29,615 bases of DNA from positions 1 to 29,615 of the forward strand of contig CAYMEK010000058.1 of the NCBI GenBank assembly GCA_964389305.1. Reading direction: 5' to 3'. Under the pieces are notes generated by a model, which was not told the origin of the DNA, did not search any database, and saw only the letters and a program-made list of their open reading frames with translations. Positions 16,192-23,508 of this stretch are shown in pieces. Source of the stretch: CAYMEK01 sp964389305 (GTDB lineage Bacteria > Spirochaetota > Spirochaetia > SZUA-6 > DRHE01). Both the position numbers and the translations under genes were made by a program. Each line of letters opens with the position of its first letter. Position 1 is the stretch's first letter.

Positions 16192-16211
16192 TACCCCTCC
16201 CCCCTGGGGTA
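16192..16211 (-). promoter_or_regulatory. CsoR-like operator upstream of the RseC-like gene
   Basis: TACCCC-TCCCCCCT-GGGGTA, perfect 6-bp arms. The similarity to the copA site extends outward on both sides (ATTTA before, TATAA after), giving about 27 near-identical bases. Its spacing to the -10 box is the same as at copA. Confidence 0.7.
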
Positions 16212-16212
16212 T

Positions 16213-16242
16213 AAAGTACCACGGCTGCGACCAGATTGTCAA
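16213..16242 (-). promoter_or_regulatory. Promoter of the RseC-like gene
   Basis: Consensus -35 TTGACA on the minus strand (16237-16242) with a weak -10 TACTTT (16213-16218) at 18 bp. The operator starts one base beyond the -10, as at copA. The rest of the 380-bp gene-free stretch from 16135 to 16516 holds only this promoter and operator and those of the copB operon; nothing else was seen in it. Confidence 0.55.
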
Positions 16243-16373
16243 CCCCGCTCCTGGACCAACGCCTCCGGACTCACCGGCCCTGTCCCCCCCGCCTGTAAGC
16301 CTTCCCCACGAACCGGGCACCGGTGCAGTCAGCCGGAAAAGGGAGTGACCCCGCCTGAGCAGCCTGGCAATAC

Positions 16374-16402
16374 TTGTCAATTCCGCCGGAAATAGTTATA
16401 CT
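16374..16402 (+). promoter_or_regulatory. Promoter of the SHOCT-copB operon
   Basis: Plus-strand -35 TTGTCA (16374-16379) and -10 TATACT (16397-16402) with a 17-bp spacer, both close to the sigma-70 consensus. The operator at 16420-16439 lies downstream of the expected start point, in a roadblock position. Confidence 0.6.
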
Positions 16403-16419
16403 GTCTATGTACCTTTTTA

Positions 16420-16439
16420 GACCCCTGGGGGGTAGGGTA
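16420..16439 (+). promoter_or_regulatory. Third CsoR-like operator, upstream of the copB operon
   Basis: GACCCC-T-GGGGGG-T-AGGGTA. This is the reverse complement form of the copA and RseC sites with two mismatches, so it has the same orientation relative to transcription as the other two. The weaker symmetry may mean weaker repression. Confidence 0.55.
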
Positions 16440-16516
16440 ACAAGAAAATTGCGGCTGATATGGATTCCGAACCCGGGATCGAGAAAAAACGCCGTGAATC
16501 ACCAGGAGGACCTGTC

Positions 16517-16726
16517 ATGGGAATGTTGCTGCTGCTGGTACTGATCGTCGCAGTCGGGGCGTTGGCCTATTCCTACTACCGCCGGCGGGGTGTAAGAGGA
16601 ATATTTTCGTCGAATGCAGACGATGCGCTGGAAATCGCCAAGCGTCGATATGCGCGCGGAGAGATATCACGTCAGGAGTTCGAGCAGATCAAGCGAGATC
16701 TCGAAGAAGAAGGGGAAATATCATGA
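16517..16726 (+). CDS. Small SHOCT-domain membrane protein
   Basis: A 69-residue protein: one N-terminal transmembrane helix (residues 2-20, MLLLLVLIVAVGALAY), a basic YYRRRGVR stop-transfer segment, then a cytoplasmic SHOCT (short C-terminal) domain at about 37-64 with the signature RRYARGEISRQEFEQIKRDL. The SHOCT domain is usually an oligomerisation module with no enzymatic role. ATG 16517 is preferred over ATG 16460 because AGGAGGA lies six bases upstream. The stop overlaps the copB start as ATGA, so the two are translationally coupled. A second SHOCT protein follows copB. A role as an accessory or anchor of the ATPase is an inference from coupling only. Confidence 0.8.
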   Translation: MGMLLLLVLIVAVGALAYSYYRRRGVRGIFSSNADDALEIAKRRYARGEISRQEFEQIKRDLEEEGEIS

Positions 16727-18699
16727 ACCACGACCATAGTGAGCATCACCGCATGATGATCCGGGACTTCCGCCGCCGCTTCTACATATCTACGGCCTTG
16801 ACCGTTCCCATACTGGCGCTCTCACCGCTGATCCAGGAGCTCCTGGGGTTCTCCCTGTCGATACCGGGTGCCCGGTACATCCTGTTCGGCCTGGCGAGCC
16901 TGGTTTTCTTCTACGGGGGCTGGCCCTTTCTCAAGGGGATCGTGCAGGAGTTGGGGAAGAAGCAGCCCGGCATGATGACGCTCATCGCCGTCGCCATCTC
17001 GGTGGCCTATCTGTACAGCGCGGCGGTGACCTTAGGCCTGCATGGCAATCCCTTCTTCTGGGAGCTGGCCACGCTGGTGGACATCATGCTTGCCGGCCAC
17101 TGGATCGAGATGCGCTCGATCCTGGCCGCCTCCGGCGCGCTGGAATCACTGGCCCGGCTCATGCCCGACACGGCGCATCGCAAGCAGGGCGACGGCATCC
17201 AGGATATTCCTCTGTCGGAAGTGCGAAAGGGCGACGTGCTGGTGATCAAACCCGGAGAAAAAATCCCTTCCGACGGGCGCATCAGCGGGGGGCGCAGCTA
17301 CGTGGACGAGTCGATGCTGACCGGGGAGTCCCGACCGGTGGAGAAAAACGAGGGTGACCGGTTGATCGGAGGATCGATCAACGGAGACGGTTCGCTGGAG
17401 ATCGAGGTGGAAAGCTCAGGTCAGGACAGCTACCTGTCCAAGGTGATCAACATGGTGCGGGAATCGCAGGCGGCCAAGTCCCGGACCCAAGGGTTGGCCG
17501 ACCGCGCCGCTTTCTGGCTGACCATTATCGCCGTCACGGTAGGCGTCGTCACCCTGGTGGCCTGGCTGGTGGTGGCGGGCAGAGACCTGCAGTTCTCTAT
17601 CGCCCGCATGGCTACGGTCATGGTCATCACCTGCCCTCACGCCCTGGGATTGGCCATCCCTCTGGTAGTGGCCGTCTCTACTTCCAAGTCGGCTCAGAAC
17701 GGACTGCTCATACGCAACCGCACCGCCTTCGAGAACGCTCGCAAAATTACCACGGTGCTGTTCGACAAGACCGGCACCCTGACCAAGGGCAGCTTCGAGG
17801 TGTCGGAGGTGCGGATCCATGACAGGAGCTACGATGAAAAACAGCTTCTAGAGCTGTCCGCCGCTCTGGAGCAGAACTCCGAGCACCCCATCGCCAGGGG
17901 CATTCTGAAGCGGGCGGAGCAGCATAACGTGAAGCCCTTAAAAGCTTCCGGCTTCCGGGCCATCAAGGGACAAGGCGTGGAAGGCAGGGTCAACGGCAGG
18001 AAGGTAGCCGTAGTAAGTCCGGGCTACCTGAGCGAGCAGGGAATCGGCGTGCCGGACAGCGGTCAGGCTGAAGCCGGGGTAACCCGGGTGTTCGTACAGA
18101 CCGACGGCCGGGTGATAGGCTCCATCGGGCTGTCCGACGCCATCCGGCCTGAGTCCTACGAGGCGATACGCCGCCTGCAGAAGCGGGGAATCAAGTGCTG
18201 GATGATAACCGGAGACAACCGGGAGACCGCCGAAGCCGTGGCCGGTGAGCTGGGTATGGACGGTTTCTTCGCCGAGGTGCTTCCGGACCAGAAGCAGGAC
18301 AAGGTGGCCGAGCTGCAGGAACGGGGCGAATACGTGGCCATGACCGGTGACGGGGTGAACGACGCTCCCGCCCTGGCCAAGGCGCAGATCGGTATCGCCA
18401 TCGGCTCGGGAACCGACGTAGCCGCTGAAACAGCGGACATTATTCTGGTGAACTCCAATCCCCAGGACGTAACCTCTCTGATCCTTTTCGGCCAGGCAAC
18501 CTACCGCAAGATGGTGCAGAACCTGGTCTGGGCTACCGGCTACAACGTGGTGGCCATTCCCCTGGCTGCCGGGGTGCTGTACGGCGTGGGTGTTCTACTG
18601 TCTCCGGCCGTAGGGGCCCTGCTCATGTCCCTGAGCACGGTAGTCGTGGCCATTAACGCCCGGCTGCTGCGGGTGAAGAAAGGCGAAAGGCAATCCTGA
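16723..18699 (+). CDS. copB: P1B-3-type copper-transporting ATPase
   Basis: A 658-residue inner-membrane P-type ATPase. The N-terminus has a short His-rich stretch (MNHDHSEHH) in place of HMA domains. The ion-site motif is CPH (about residues 304-306, CPHALGLAIP), which defines subgroup P1B-3, associated with Cu(II)/Cu(I) export as in Archaeoglobus CopB. Other motifs are TGES, phosphorylated Asp in DKTGT (D348), SEHPIA, GDGVNDAPAL and a terminal helix with MSLSTVVVAINA, as expected for CopB. The start overlaps the small SHOCT gene (ATGA). The operon is preceded by a CsoR-like operator, so it is probably induced with copA. Together the two ATPases would cover complementary copper export. The next gene starts 53 bases downstream and may share the transcript. 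Confidence 0.93.
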   Translation: MNHDHSEHHRMMIRDFRRRFYISTALTVPILALSPLIQELLGFSLSIPGARYILFGLASLVFFYGGWPFLKGIVQELGKKQPGMMTLIAVAISVAYLYSAAVTLGLHGNPFFWELATLVDIMLAGHWIEMRSILAASGALESLARLMPDTAHRKQGDGIQDIPLSEVRKGDVLVIKPGEKIPSDGRISGGRSYVDESMLTGESRPVEKNEGDRLIGGSINGDGSLEIEVESSGQDSYLSKVINMVRESQAAKSRTQGLADRAAFWLTIIAVTVGVVTLVAWLVVAGRDLQFSIARMATVMVITCPHALGLAIPLVVAVSTSKSAQNGLLIRNRTAFENARKITTVLFDKTGTLTKGSFEVSEVRIHDRSYDEKQLLELSAALEQNSEHPIARGILKRAEQHNVKPLKASGFRAIKGQGVEGRVNGRKVAVVSPGYLSEQGIGVPDSGQAEAGVTRVFVQTDGRVIGSIGLSDAIRPESYEAIRRLQKRGIKCWMITGDNRETAEAVAGELGMDGFFAEVLPDQKQDKVAELQERGEYVAMTGDGVNDAPALAKAQIGIAIGSGTDVAAETADIILVNSNPQDVTSLILFGQATYRKMVQNLVWATGYNVVAIPLAAGVLYGVGVLLSPAVGALLMSLSTVVVAINARLLRVKKGERQS

Positions 18700-18752
18700 G
18701 CATAGCTGCGCAGACAGTACATATCAAGAAGTAAGCACAAGGAGCTAATGTA

Positions 18753-19358
18753 ATGAATAAAGCGATAGTAACCTTGGGACTTCTGACCGTAATAGTTGTG
18801 GCCGTTCCGGCGGACGATGCAACTTCATCGGTGCAGGCCATCCTGTCGCGGATCGAGAGCCAGCAAAAAGTGGACAGCGTCGAGCAAATCGATCCCGATC
18901 GGGTAGGCGACGCCCAGCTGGCACAGTTGGGGGAAGCCCTCATGGATTTCATGGTACCCAACGAGCGGCAGCACGAGCTCATGGACCAGATGATGGGCGG
19001 AGAAGGCTCGCAGAGCCTGGAGGCGATGCATCGCTCCATGGGTTATTCATACCTGGCCGGCGGTGGTGATGCGTTCTGGCAGCCGGGTTGGGGATCGGGA
19101 ATGATGGGTCCGTGGATGATGGGCGGTTGGCCGGGCTGGGGCTTTCACATGATGTCGGCCAGTCCCCTGGTCTGGGTATTGGTAGCCGCTCTGGCCGTTG
19201 TTGTCGTAGTCCTGGTCGTGCTGTTGACCGTGCGCAGACGCGGCAGCATCGAGAGTGGACGCCCAAGCGGCGATCCCCGCGAAATACTGGATCGACGATA
19301 CGCCCGGGGAGAGATACCGCGGGACGAATACCTGCGTATGAGAAATGATCTAGGGTAG
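18753..19358 (+). CDS. Met-rich membrane protein with C-terminal SHOCT domain
   Basis: A 201-residue protein with a signal peptide or anchor (residues 1-20, ending VPA), an extracytoplasmic domain (21-135), one transmembrane helix (about 138-160) and a cytoplasmic SHOCT domain (about 175-200, RRYARGEIPRDEYLRMRNDL). The extracytoplasmic part from residue 64 to 134 contains 13 Met and His 74, 93 and 132, including MMGGEG, SLEAMHRSMGY and a Gly/Trp/Met segment with MMGPWMMGGW. Met and His clusters of this kind suit Cu(I) binding in the periplasm. The SHOCT tail resembles that of the small protein encoded before copB. AAGGAG lies eight bases before ATG 18753. I know of no characterised homologue; a copper sensor, chaperone or scaffold for CopB is an inference. 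Confidence 0.75.
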   Translation: MNKAIVTLGLLTVIVVAVPADDATSSVQAILSRIESQQKVDSVEQIDPDRVGDAQLAQLGEALMDFMVPNERQHELMDQMMGGEGSQSLEAMHRSMGYSYLAGGGDAFWQPGWGSGMMGPWMMGGWPGWGFHMMSASPLVWVLVAALAVVVVVLVVLLTVRRRGSIESGRPSGDPREILDRRYARGEIPRDEYLRMRNDLG

Positions 19359-19429
19359 AAAAGGGCTAAGGATTTCGTCTTTCGACCGCTGTTGCCCTTC
19401 TCGCCGCTTGCGGCTGTCGCCGGTTATGA

Positions 19430-20428
19430 TCACCAGGCATAAGCCGCCGGAGCCTCACCTCCAGGCCCGGGCCAGATCTCGTCCAACCGCTTGAGCGTCT
19501 CCTGATCCAGTTTGATCTCGGTGGCCCGTGCCATGCTCTCCAGCTGCTCCATGGTTCGCGGTCCGATGATGGGCGCCGTTACGGCCGGATTAGCCAGAAG
19601 CCAGGCGACAGCCACCACGGCCGGGGACGCGCCAAGGTCCCGGCAGAACTTTTCGTAGGCCTCGAGCTGCCCTCTATGCCGATCGACTTGCTTACCCAGC
19701 TCTTCGTCGCTTCTCCGCCCTTCGGAGTGTTTCTCCAGCGATCCGGCCAACAGGCCTCTGGCCAGCGGACTCCAGGGGATAAGCCCCAGCCCGTAATGCC
19801 GGCAGGCCGGGATCACTTCCAGCTCGACGGTACGATTGCTGATATTGTAGACACTCTGCTCGCTCACCAGACCGGTCAAGCCTCTGCGGGCCGCTTCCTG
19901 ACAGGCGGTGGCGATGTCCCAGCCGGCAAAGTTGCTCGATCCCACATAGACAAGCTTGCCCTCCTGCTTCAGAGCTCCAAAAGCTTCCCAGATCTCGTCC
20001 CAGGGACAGTCACGGTCCACGTGATGCATCTGGTAAAGATCAATCACCTCCGTCTGCAGGCGTTTCAGGCTGCCCTCGCAGTGCCGCATGATCTTCAAGG
20101 CCGAAAGATTCCGATTGTCGCGGTTGGGCTCGGCCGGGAAATCCTTGCGAGTGACCGGATTGTATACCTTGGTGGCCAGCACCACGCTTTCCCGCCTTCC
20201 GCCGCCCTGAGCAAGCCAGCGCCCTATGATTTTCTCGGTGCGACCGTGCTCGACCGACCAGCCATAGACATCTGCGGTATCGAAAAAATTGATACCTAAC
20301 TCCAGGGCCCTGTCCATGATGGCGTGGCTGTCTTTCTCGCTGGTGTGCCAGCCAAAATTCATTGTCCCCAGGCAGAGGTTGCTGACCAGTACCCCGTGCC
20401 TTCCCAGCCTGCGGTATTCTATTGCCAT
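19430..20428 (-). CDS. Aldo/keto reductase
   Basis: A 332-residue NADPH-dependent (beta/alpha)8 oxidoreductase. The catalytic tetrad is visible: D50 and Y55 in FFDTADVYG, K87 in LATKVY, and His in MHHVD (135/136). The segment KLVYVGSSNF and the C-terminal coenzyme-binding IIGPRTMEQL are typical of bacterial AKRs of the AKR11/YajO-like branch. It probably reduces aldehydes or sugar ketones, but substrate is not readable. The open frame extends to 20857, but that upstream sequence is not conserved-looking. ATG 20428 has AGGAGG nine bases before it, and ATG 20434 is an alternative three bases after the SD. A palindromic site overlaps the promoter, so it is likely repressible. It converges with the Met-rich SHOCT gene. 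Confidence 0.9.
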   Translation of the reverse strand: MAIEYRRLGRHGVLVSNLCLGTMNFGWHTSEKDSHAIMDRALELGINFFDTADVYGWSVEHGRTEKIIGRWLAQGGGRRESVVLATKVYNPVTRKDFPAEPNRDNRNLSALKIMRHCEGSLKRLQTEVIDLYQMHHVDRDCPWDEIWEAFGALKQEGKLVYVGSSNFAGWDIATACQEAARRGLTGLVSEQSVYNISNRTVELEVIPACRHYGLGLIPWSPLARGLLAGSLEKHSEGRRSDEELGKQVDRHRGQLEAYEKFCRDLGASPAVVAVAWLLANPAVTAPIIGPRTMEQLESMARATEIKLDQETLKRLDEIWPGPGGEAPAAYAW

Positions 20429-20445
20429 GCCCATAGTCCTCCTGT

Positions 20446-20462
20446 GCGTATTAATGATACGC
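20446..20462 (-). promoter_or_regulatory. Inverted repeat at the aldo/keto reductase promoter (candidate operator)
   Basis: GCGTAT and ATACGC form perfect 6-bp arms around a 5-base centre (TAATG on the plus strand). The site covers the -10 box of the reductase promoter, the usual placement for a repressor operator. The regulator is unknown. Confidence 0.5.
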
Positions 20463-20481
20463 AAGAATTTTGTACTCACAA
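20454..20481 (-). promoter_or_regulatory. Promoter of the aldo/keto reductase gene
   Basis: Minus-strand -35 TTGTGA (20476-20481) and -10 TATCAT (20454-20459), spacer 16 bp. It leaves a short leader containing AGGAGG before ATG 20428. Confidence 0.5.
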
Positions 20482-20569
20482 ATAACCTTTTACGGTTATG
20501 GCCGCCGCAACGGACGGACCGAGCGGCCAGGTCCGCAATGGGCAGGTCGGTGGAACGAAGAAACCGGCG

Positions 20570-20599
20570 TTGTTTTTCGACCAGGTAGTTTACTATATT
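20570..20599 (+). promoter_or_regulatory. Weak promoter candidate for the amidohydrolase gene
   Basis: TTGTTT (20570-20575) and TATATT (20594-20599) with an 18-bp spacer, ending 19 bases before the ATG. The -35 match is poor. Confidence 0.3.
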
Positions 20600-20618
20600 T
20601 GTCATAAGGAGATCGTCG

Positions 20619-22208
20619 ATGAGCGAAACAGTGCTCTTCAACGGCAACGTCGTTACCCTGGACGAAGACCTGCCGATCGCTGAATCGGTGGTGATCAAAA
20701 ACGGCAGAATTGCTTTCGTAGGCGGTGAGCTGGAAGCCAGGAGGATCGTCTCCACGACGGCCGAGTGGATGGACCTCGACGGCAGGACCGTAGTCCCCGG
20801 CTTCAATGACAACCATATCCACGCGGTCCTTCTGGGCCACCAGCTGTCCATGCTCAATCTGCAGGGCCTGAATGGCGAACAGATCGTCGAGGTCCTGCGA
20901 GAACGCTTCTCCGGGGTAGCTCCCGGCCGGCCGATTTTTGCCCGCTCCTGGGACTATCCGGCCTGCCCGCACCCCCACCGCGACCTGCTGGACCGGCATT
21001 TTCCTGACAACCCGGTGGTTCTCTTCCAGTTCTCCGGTCATGCACTGTGGGCCAACTCTTTGGCGCTGCAGCGCATGGGCGTCGGTCCAGACGGCCGGAA
21101 TCCGCACAAGGGCATCGTGGAGAGGGACGAAAACGGGCAGCCCACCGGCATTGTAAAAGAAGCGAGCGCCAACCGCTTCATCCGCCAGCATTTCTGGAAG
21201 CCGATATTCACCGAGCGGGAGACTACGCGTGAGCTCCTGGAAACAAGCCTGGCCGAGCTGGCCCGGGTCGGCGTTACTTCGGTCCAGGACAATACCTGGT
21301 TCGGTATGCCCTTCAAAGTGATTCAAAACCTGTACAGGGCGGGCAAGCTCACCTGCCGGTTTTCCTGCTGGAGATACGGTGAGGAGCCCCGCCTGTCTAT
21401 GGGGATGAGGGCCGTCGGTTTCGATGAGCAGTGGTTCCGGCCCGGTCCCTGGAAGTTCTTCCTGGACGGGGCCTTCTCGAGCCATACGGCCTGGCTGACC
21501 GAGCCCTATGCCGACCAGCCCGACACCGAGGGGAGCGGAAAACCGGCTGAAGAGGTGTTCAAACAACTGGCGCCTTACGTCAGACGCAAACGGCAGGCCG
21601 CCTGTCACGCCATAGGGGACCGCGCGATCAAGGAGCTGGGCGACGCGGTACAGATGCTGCAGCGACGCTATCCCTGGACGGCCGATCTCAGGCTGAGAAT
21701 CGAGCACGGCCAGCTCATTCGCCGGGAAGACATGCCGAGGTTGAGGGAGCTGGGCATCCTGGTCTGCGCCCAGCCTTCGGCCCTGGTGGATCCCGCCAAG
21801 GACGAGAGACTTCTCGGCCCTGAGAGAGCCGCCCGGGCTTACCCGTATCGCTCGCTGCTGCAGGAAGGTGTGGCCCTGTCCTTCGGCTCCGACTTTCCAG
21901 GGGAATCGCTGTTCAATCCCCTGCGCATCATCCACCTGGCCGTAAACCGCGGCGGCCCGGAAGGCATCACCACCAGGCAGGCGCTGAAATGCTATACCCT
22001 GAACAGCGCCTTCGCCGAAGGCAGCGAGAGGGAGAAAGGAAGCATCAGCGTGGGCAAATACGCCGACCTGGCCGTTCTTTCCGCCGATCCCCTGAGCGTG
22101 GCTCCCGAGGAAATCGGCGATATCAAGGTGGAGATGACGCTGGTGAACGGAAAGACGGTCTTCAGGCGCTCCTCCAGGGCCGTTGAGCTCGAAGGAAGGC
22201 TCAGATAG
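20619..22208 (+). CDS. YtcJ-like amidohydrolase (amidohydrolase family 3)
   Basis: A 529-residue metal-dependent hydrolase of the YtcJ / N-substituted formamide deformylase group. The N-terminal beta-sandwich part holds the metal motif PGFNDNHIH (H66, H68). Further family segments are FSGHALWANS, the His of CHAIGDRA, RIEHGQL and the metal Asp in FGSDFPGES, with the C-terminal strand KYADLAVLSADPL closing the sandwich. There is no signal peptide. Known relatives cleave C-N bonds of varied small molecules, and the substrate here cannot be inferred. ATAAGGAG lies upstream of ATG 20619. Diverges from the aldo/keto reductase and converges with the URO-D-like gene 16 bases downstream. Confidence 0.88.
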   Translation: MSETVLFNGNVVTLDEDLPIAESVVIKNGRIAFVGGELEARRIVSTTAEWMDLDGRTVVPGFNDNHIHAVLLGHQLSMLNLQGLNGEQIVEVLRERFSGVAPGRPIFARSWDYPACPHPHRDLLDRHFPDNPVVLFQFSGHALWANSLALQRMGVGPDGRNPHKGIVERDENGQPTGIVKEASANRFIRQHFWKPIFTERETTRELLETSLAELARVGVTSVQDNTWFGMPFKVIQNLYRAGKLTCRFSCWRYGEEPRLSMGMRAVGFDEQWFRPGPWKFFLDGAFSSHTAWLTEPYADQPDTEGSGKPAEEVFKQLAPYVRRKRQAACHAIGDRAIKELGDAVQMLQRRYPWTADLRLRIEHGQLIRREDMPRLRELGILVCAQPSALVDPAKDERLLGPERAARAYPYRSLLQEGVALSFGSDFPGESLFNPLRIIHLAVNRGGPEGITTRQALKCYTLNSAFAEGSEREKGSISVGKYADLAVLSADPLSVAPEEIGDIKVEMTLVNGKTVFRRSSRAVELEGRLR

Positions 22209-22224
22209 ATCCGCCGATCTGCCA

Positions 22225-23430
22225 TCAGGTCCCGTACCGGCAATACTCCTGGATCGCCGCCATGATGAGCCTGAGACTCGCAAGCCTGGAACCCGTATTC
22301 ACGCTCCCTGCGGTATCAAATATCAGCCCGCGTTTCTCCCGTGACTGCTCGAAATCGCGGATGGCCTCCGCCACGATGTTCAGCTCTTCGTTCCGCGACA
22401 GGGTGAGGGGGGCGAGCTGGCCGTGGATTACGGCATCGGGAAGGTGCTCGCGGATCTCACGCACCGACAGGGAGGGACCGAAGTTGACGCGTGTGAGTCG
22501 CAGCTCTCCCAGAATGGGAAGCAGGTGGCCCATGGCGGAGTCGGAGTGCTGGTACCTGCTGTCGCCGGGATTCGGAGCATAGCGGGAGAATACCGATTCC
22601 AGTATCGGATAGCCGAAGAACCGGTACATGTCCGGGGAAAGAAGCGCACAGTTGTCATCGGCCCACGACCATCCTCTCGGCGCCTGCCCTGGGGCGTAGC
22701 CGGCTTCCTCGTCGATGATGCGCGCCCGCTCGAGGATCGCCTTAATGATCAGGTCGCGGAACCTTCCGGCCAGCTTCTGGTTGTCGATGATGAGATAGAT
22801 AAGGTTCTCCTCGCCGAAAACGGACATGGCAAAGGTCACCGGGCCGCGCTGGTGGCGGTAGAGCGGCAGCTTCTTACCTGTTTTGAGAAAACGCTCTTTA
22901 GCTTGCGCCCAATCCGGCGGAAGGAGGAACTCGCGAAGGCGCTCCAACCGCCTGTCAACCCGATCCAGGAGCGCCGAAAGCTCGTCCACGGTCTGGGCCG
23001 AGCGATGCAGCCAGTAGGACCATGAATCCTCCAGCCATTCACTGCGGGCTTCGAAGATGTCCGAGAGTGCCTTTACCGGCGGATTCTCGGGGTCCCGATC
23101 TCCGCTCAGCCGTTCATCCAGGAGCCGCCGGCCGACGATCTGTGCGGCCAGGTCGTTGTAGCGGCGGCACAGCTCTATGTGAAAAGGCTCATCGTGGAAA
23201 AGGCGGTGCCAATCCACCGGCACCGAAAGCTCCTCGAACACGCACTCGTCGGACATACGGATCCCCAACGGCAGGCAGGGACAGTCGGGAGAAAACGGAT
23301 CGACGATGCTTCGATCGTTTACGGCCCAGAAGGACTCGCAGTCGACGGGTGCAAGGCCCCCGGCCGCGTGCGTACGTTTAACCAGCTCGGCGGCTAAGGC
23401 AAGGTGGCGGCCGTTGACGTAGACGCTCAT
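22225..23430 (-). CDS. URO-D-superfamily protein (not HemE)
   Basis: A 401-residue protein whose C-terminal half has the uroporphyrinogen-decarboxylase/MtaA-type barrel pattern: DDNCALLSPDMYRFF, a downstream H-S-D-S-AMGHLLP strand where these proteins carry His plus Cys or Asp, LTRVNFGPS, IHGQLAPLTL and a C-terminal FDTAGSVNTGS. Many spirochaete, firmicute and actinobacterial genomes carry such divergent members linked to sugar or methyl metabolism with unknown reactions. The HemE N-terminal signature is absent and the N-terminal half is a poorly recognisable alpha-rich region, so heme synthesis is unlikely. GAGGAA lies seven bases before ATG 23430. It shares a fully overlapping divergent promoter with the Wzi-like gene. 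Function not assigned. Confidence 0.68.
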   Translation of the reverse strand: MSVYVNGRHLALAAELVKRTHAAGGLAPVDCESFWAVNDRSIVDPFSPDCPCLPLGIRMSDECVFEELSVPVDWHRLFHDEPFHIELCRRYNDLAAQIVGRRLLDERLSGDRDPENPPVKALSDIFEARSEWLEDSWSYWLHRSAQTVDELSALLDRVDRRLERLREFLLPPDWAQAKERFLKTGKKLPLYRHQRGPVTFAMSVFGEENLIYLIIDNQKLAGRFRDLIIKAILERARIIDEEAGYAPGQAPRGWSWADDNCALLSPDMYRFFGYPILESVFSRYAPNPGDSRYQHSDSAMGHLLPILGELRLTRVNFGPSLSVREIREHLPDAVIHGQLAPLTLSRNEELNIVAEAIRDFEQSREKRGLIFDTAGSVNTGSRLASLRLIMAAIQEYCRYGT

Positions 23431-23465
23431 CGTTCGGTTCCTCGGCTCGGCAGCATATGATATCG

Positions 23466-23500
23466 ATTCTATTGACCGGGTAGCTGCACCGCAATAGACT
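23466..23500. promoter_or_regulatory. Symmetric, fully overlapping divergent promoters
   Basis: Plus: -35 TTGACC (23472-23477), 17 bp, -10 TAGACT (23495-23500), toward the Wzi-like gene. Minus: -35 TTGCGG (23489-23494), 17 bp, -10 TAGAAT (23466-23471), toward the URO-D-like gene. Each -10 directly abuts the -35 of the other. A 7-bp inverted repeat TCTATTG/CAATAGA (23468-23474 and 23492-23498) underlies the symmetry. Confidence 0.65.
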
Positions 23501-23508
23501 AGTTGTAC

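Noticed and set aside
19359..19429. Possible terminators between the Met-rich SHOCT gene and the aldo/keto reductase gene: GCCGC-TT-GCGGC at 19403-19414 and a long-range AAGGGC/GCCCTT pair.
   Set aside because: Neither has a T-run, and the larger stem is short with a 27-base loop.
20496..22283. A 595-codon minus-strand frame opposite the amidohydrolase gene.
   Set aside because: No domain signature, composition of a shadow frame, and the plus-strand gene has all metal motifs.
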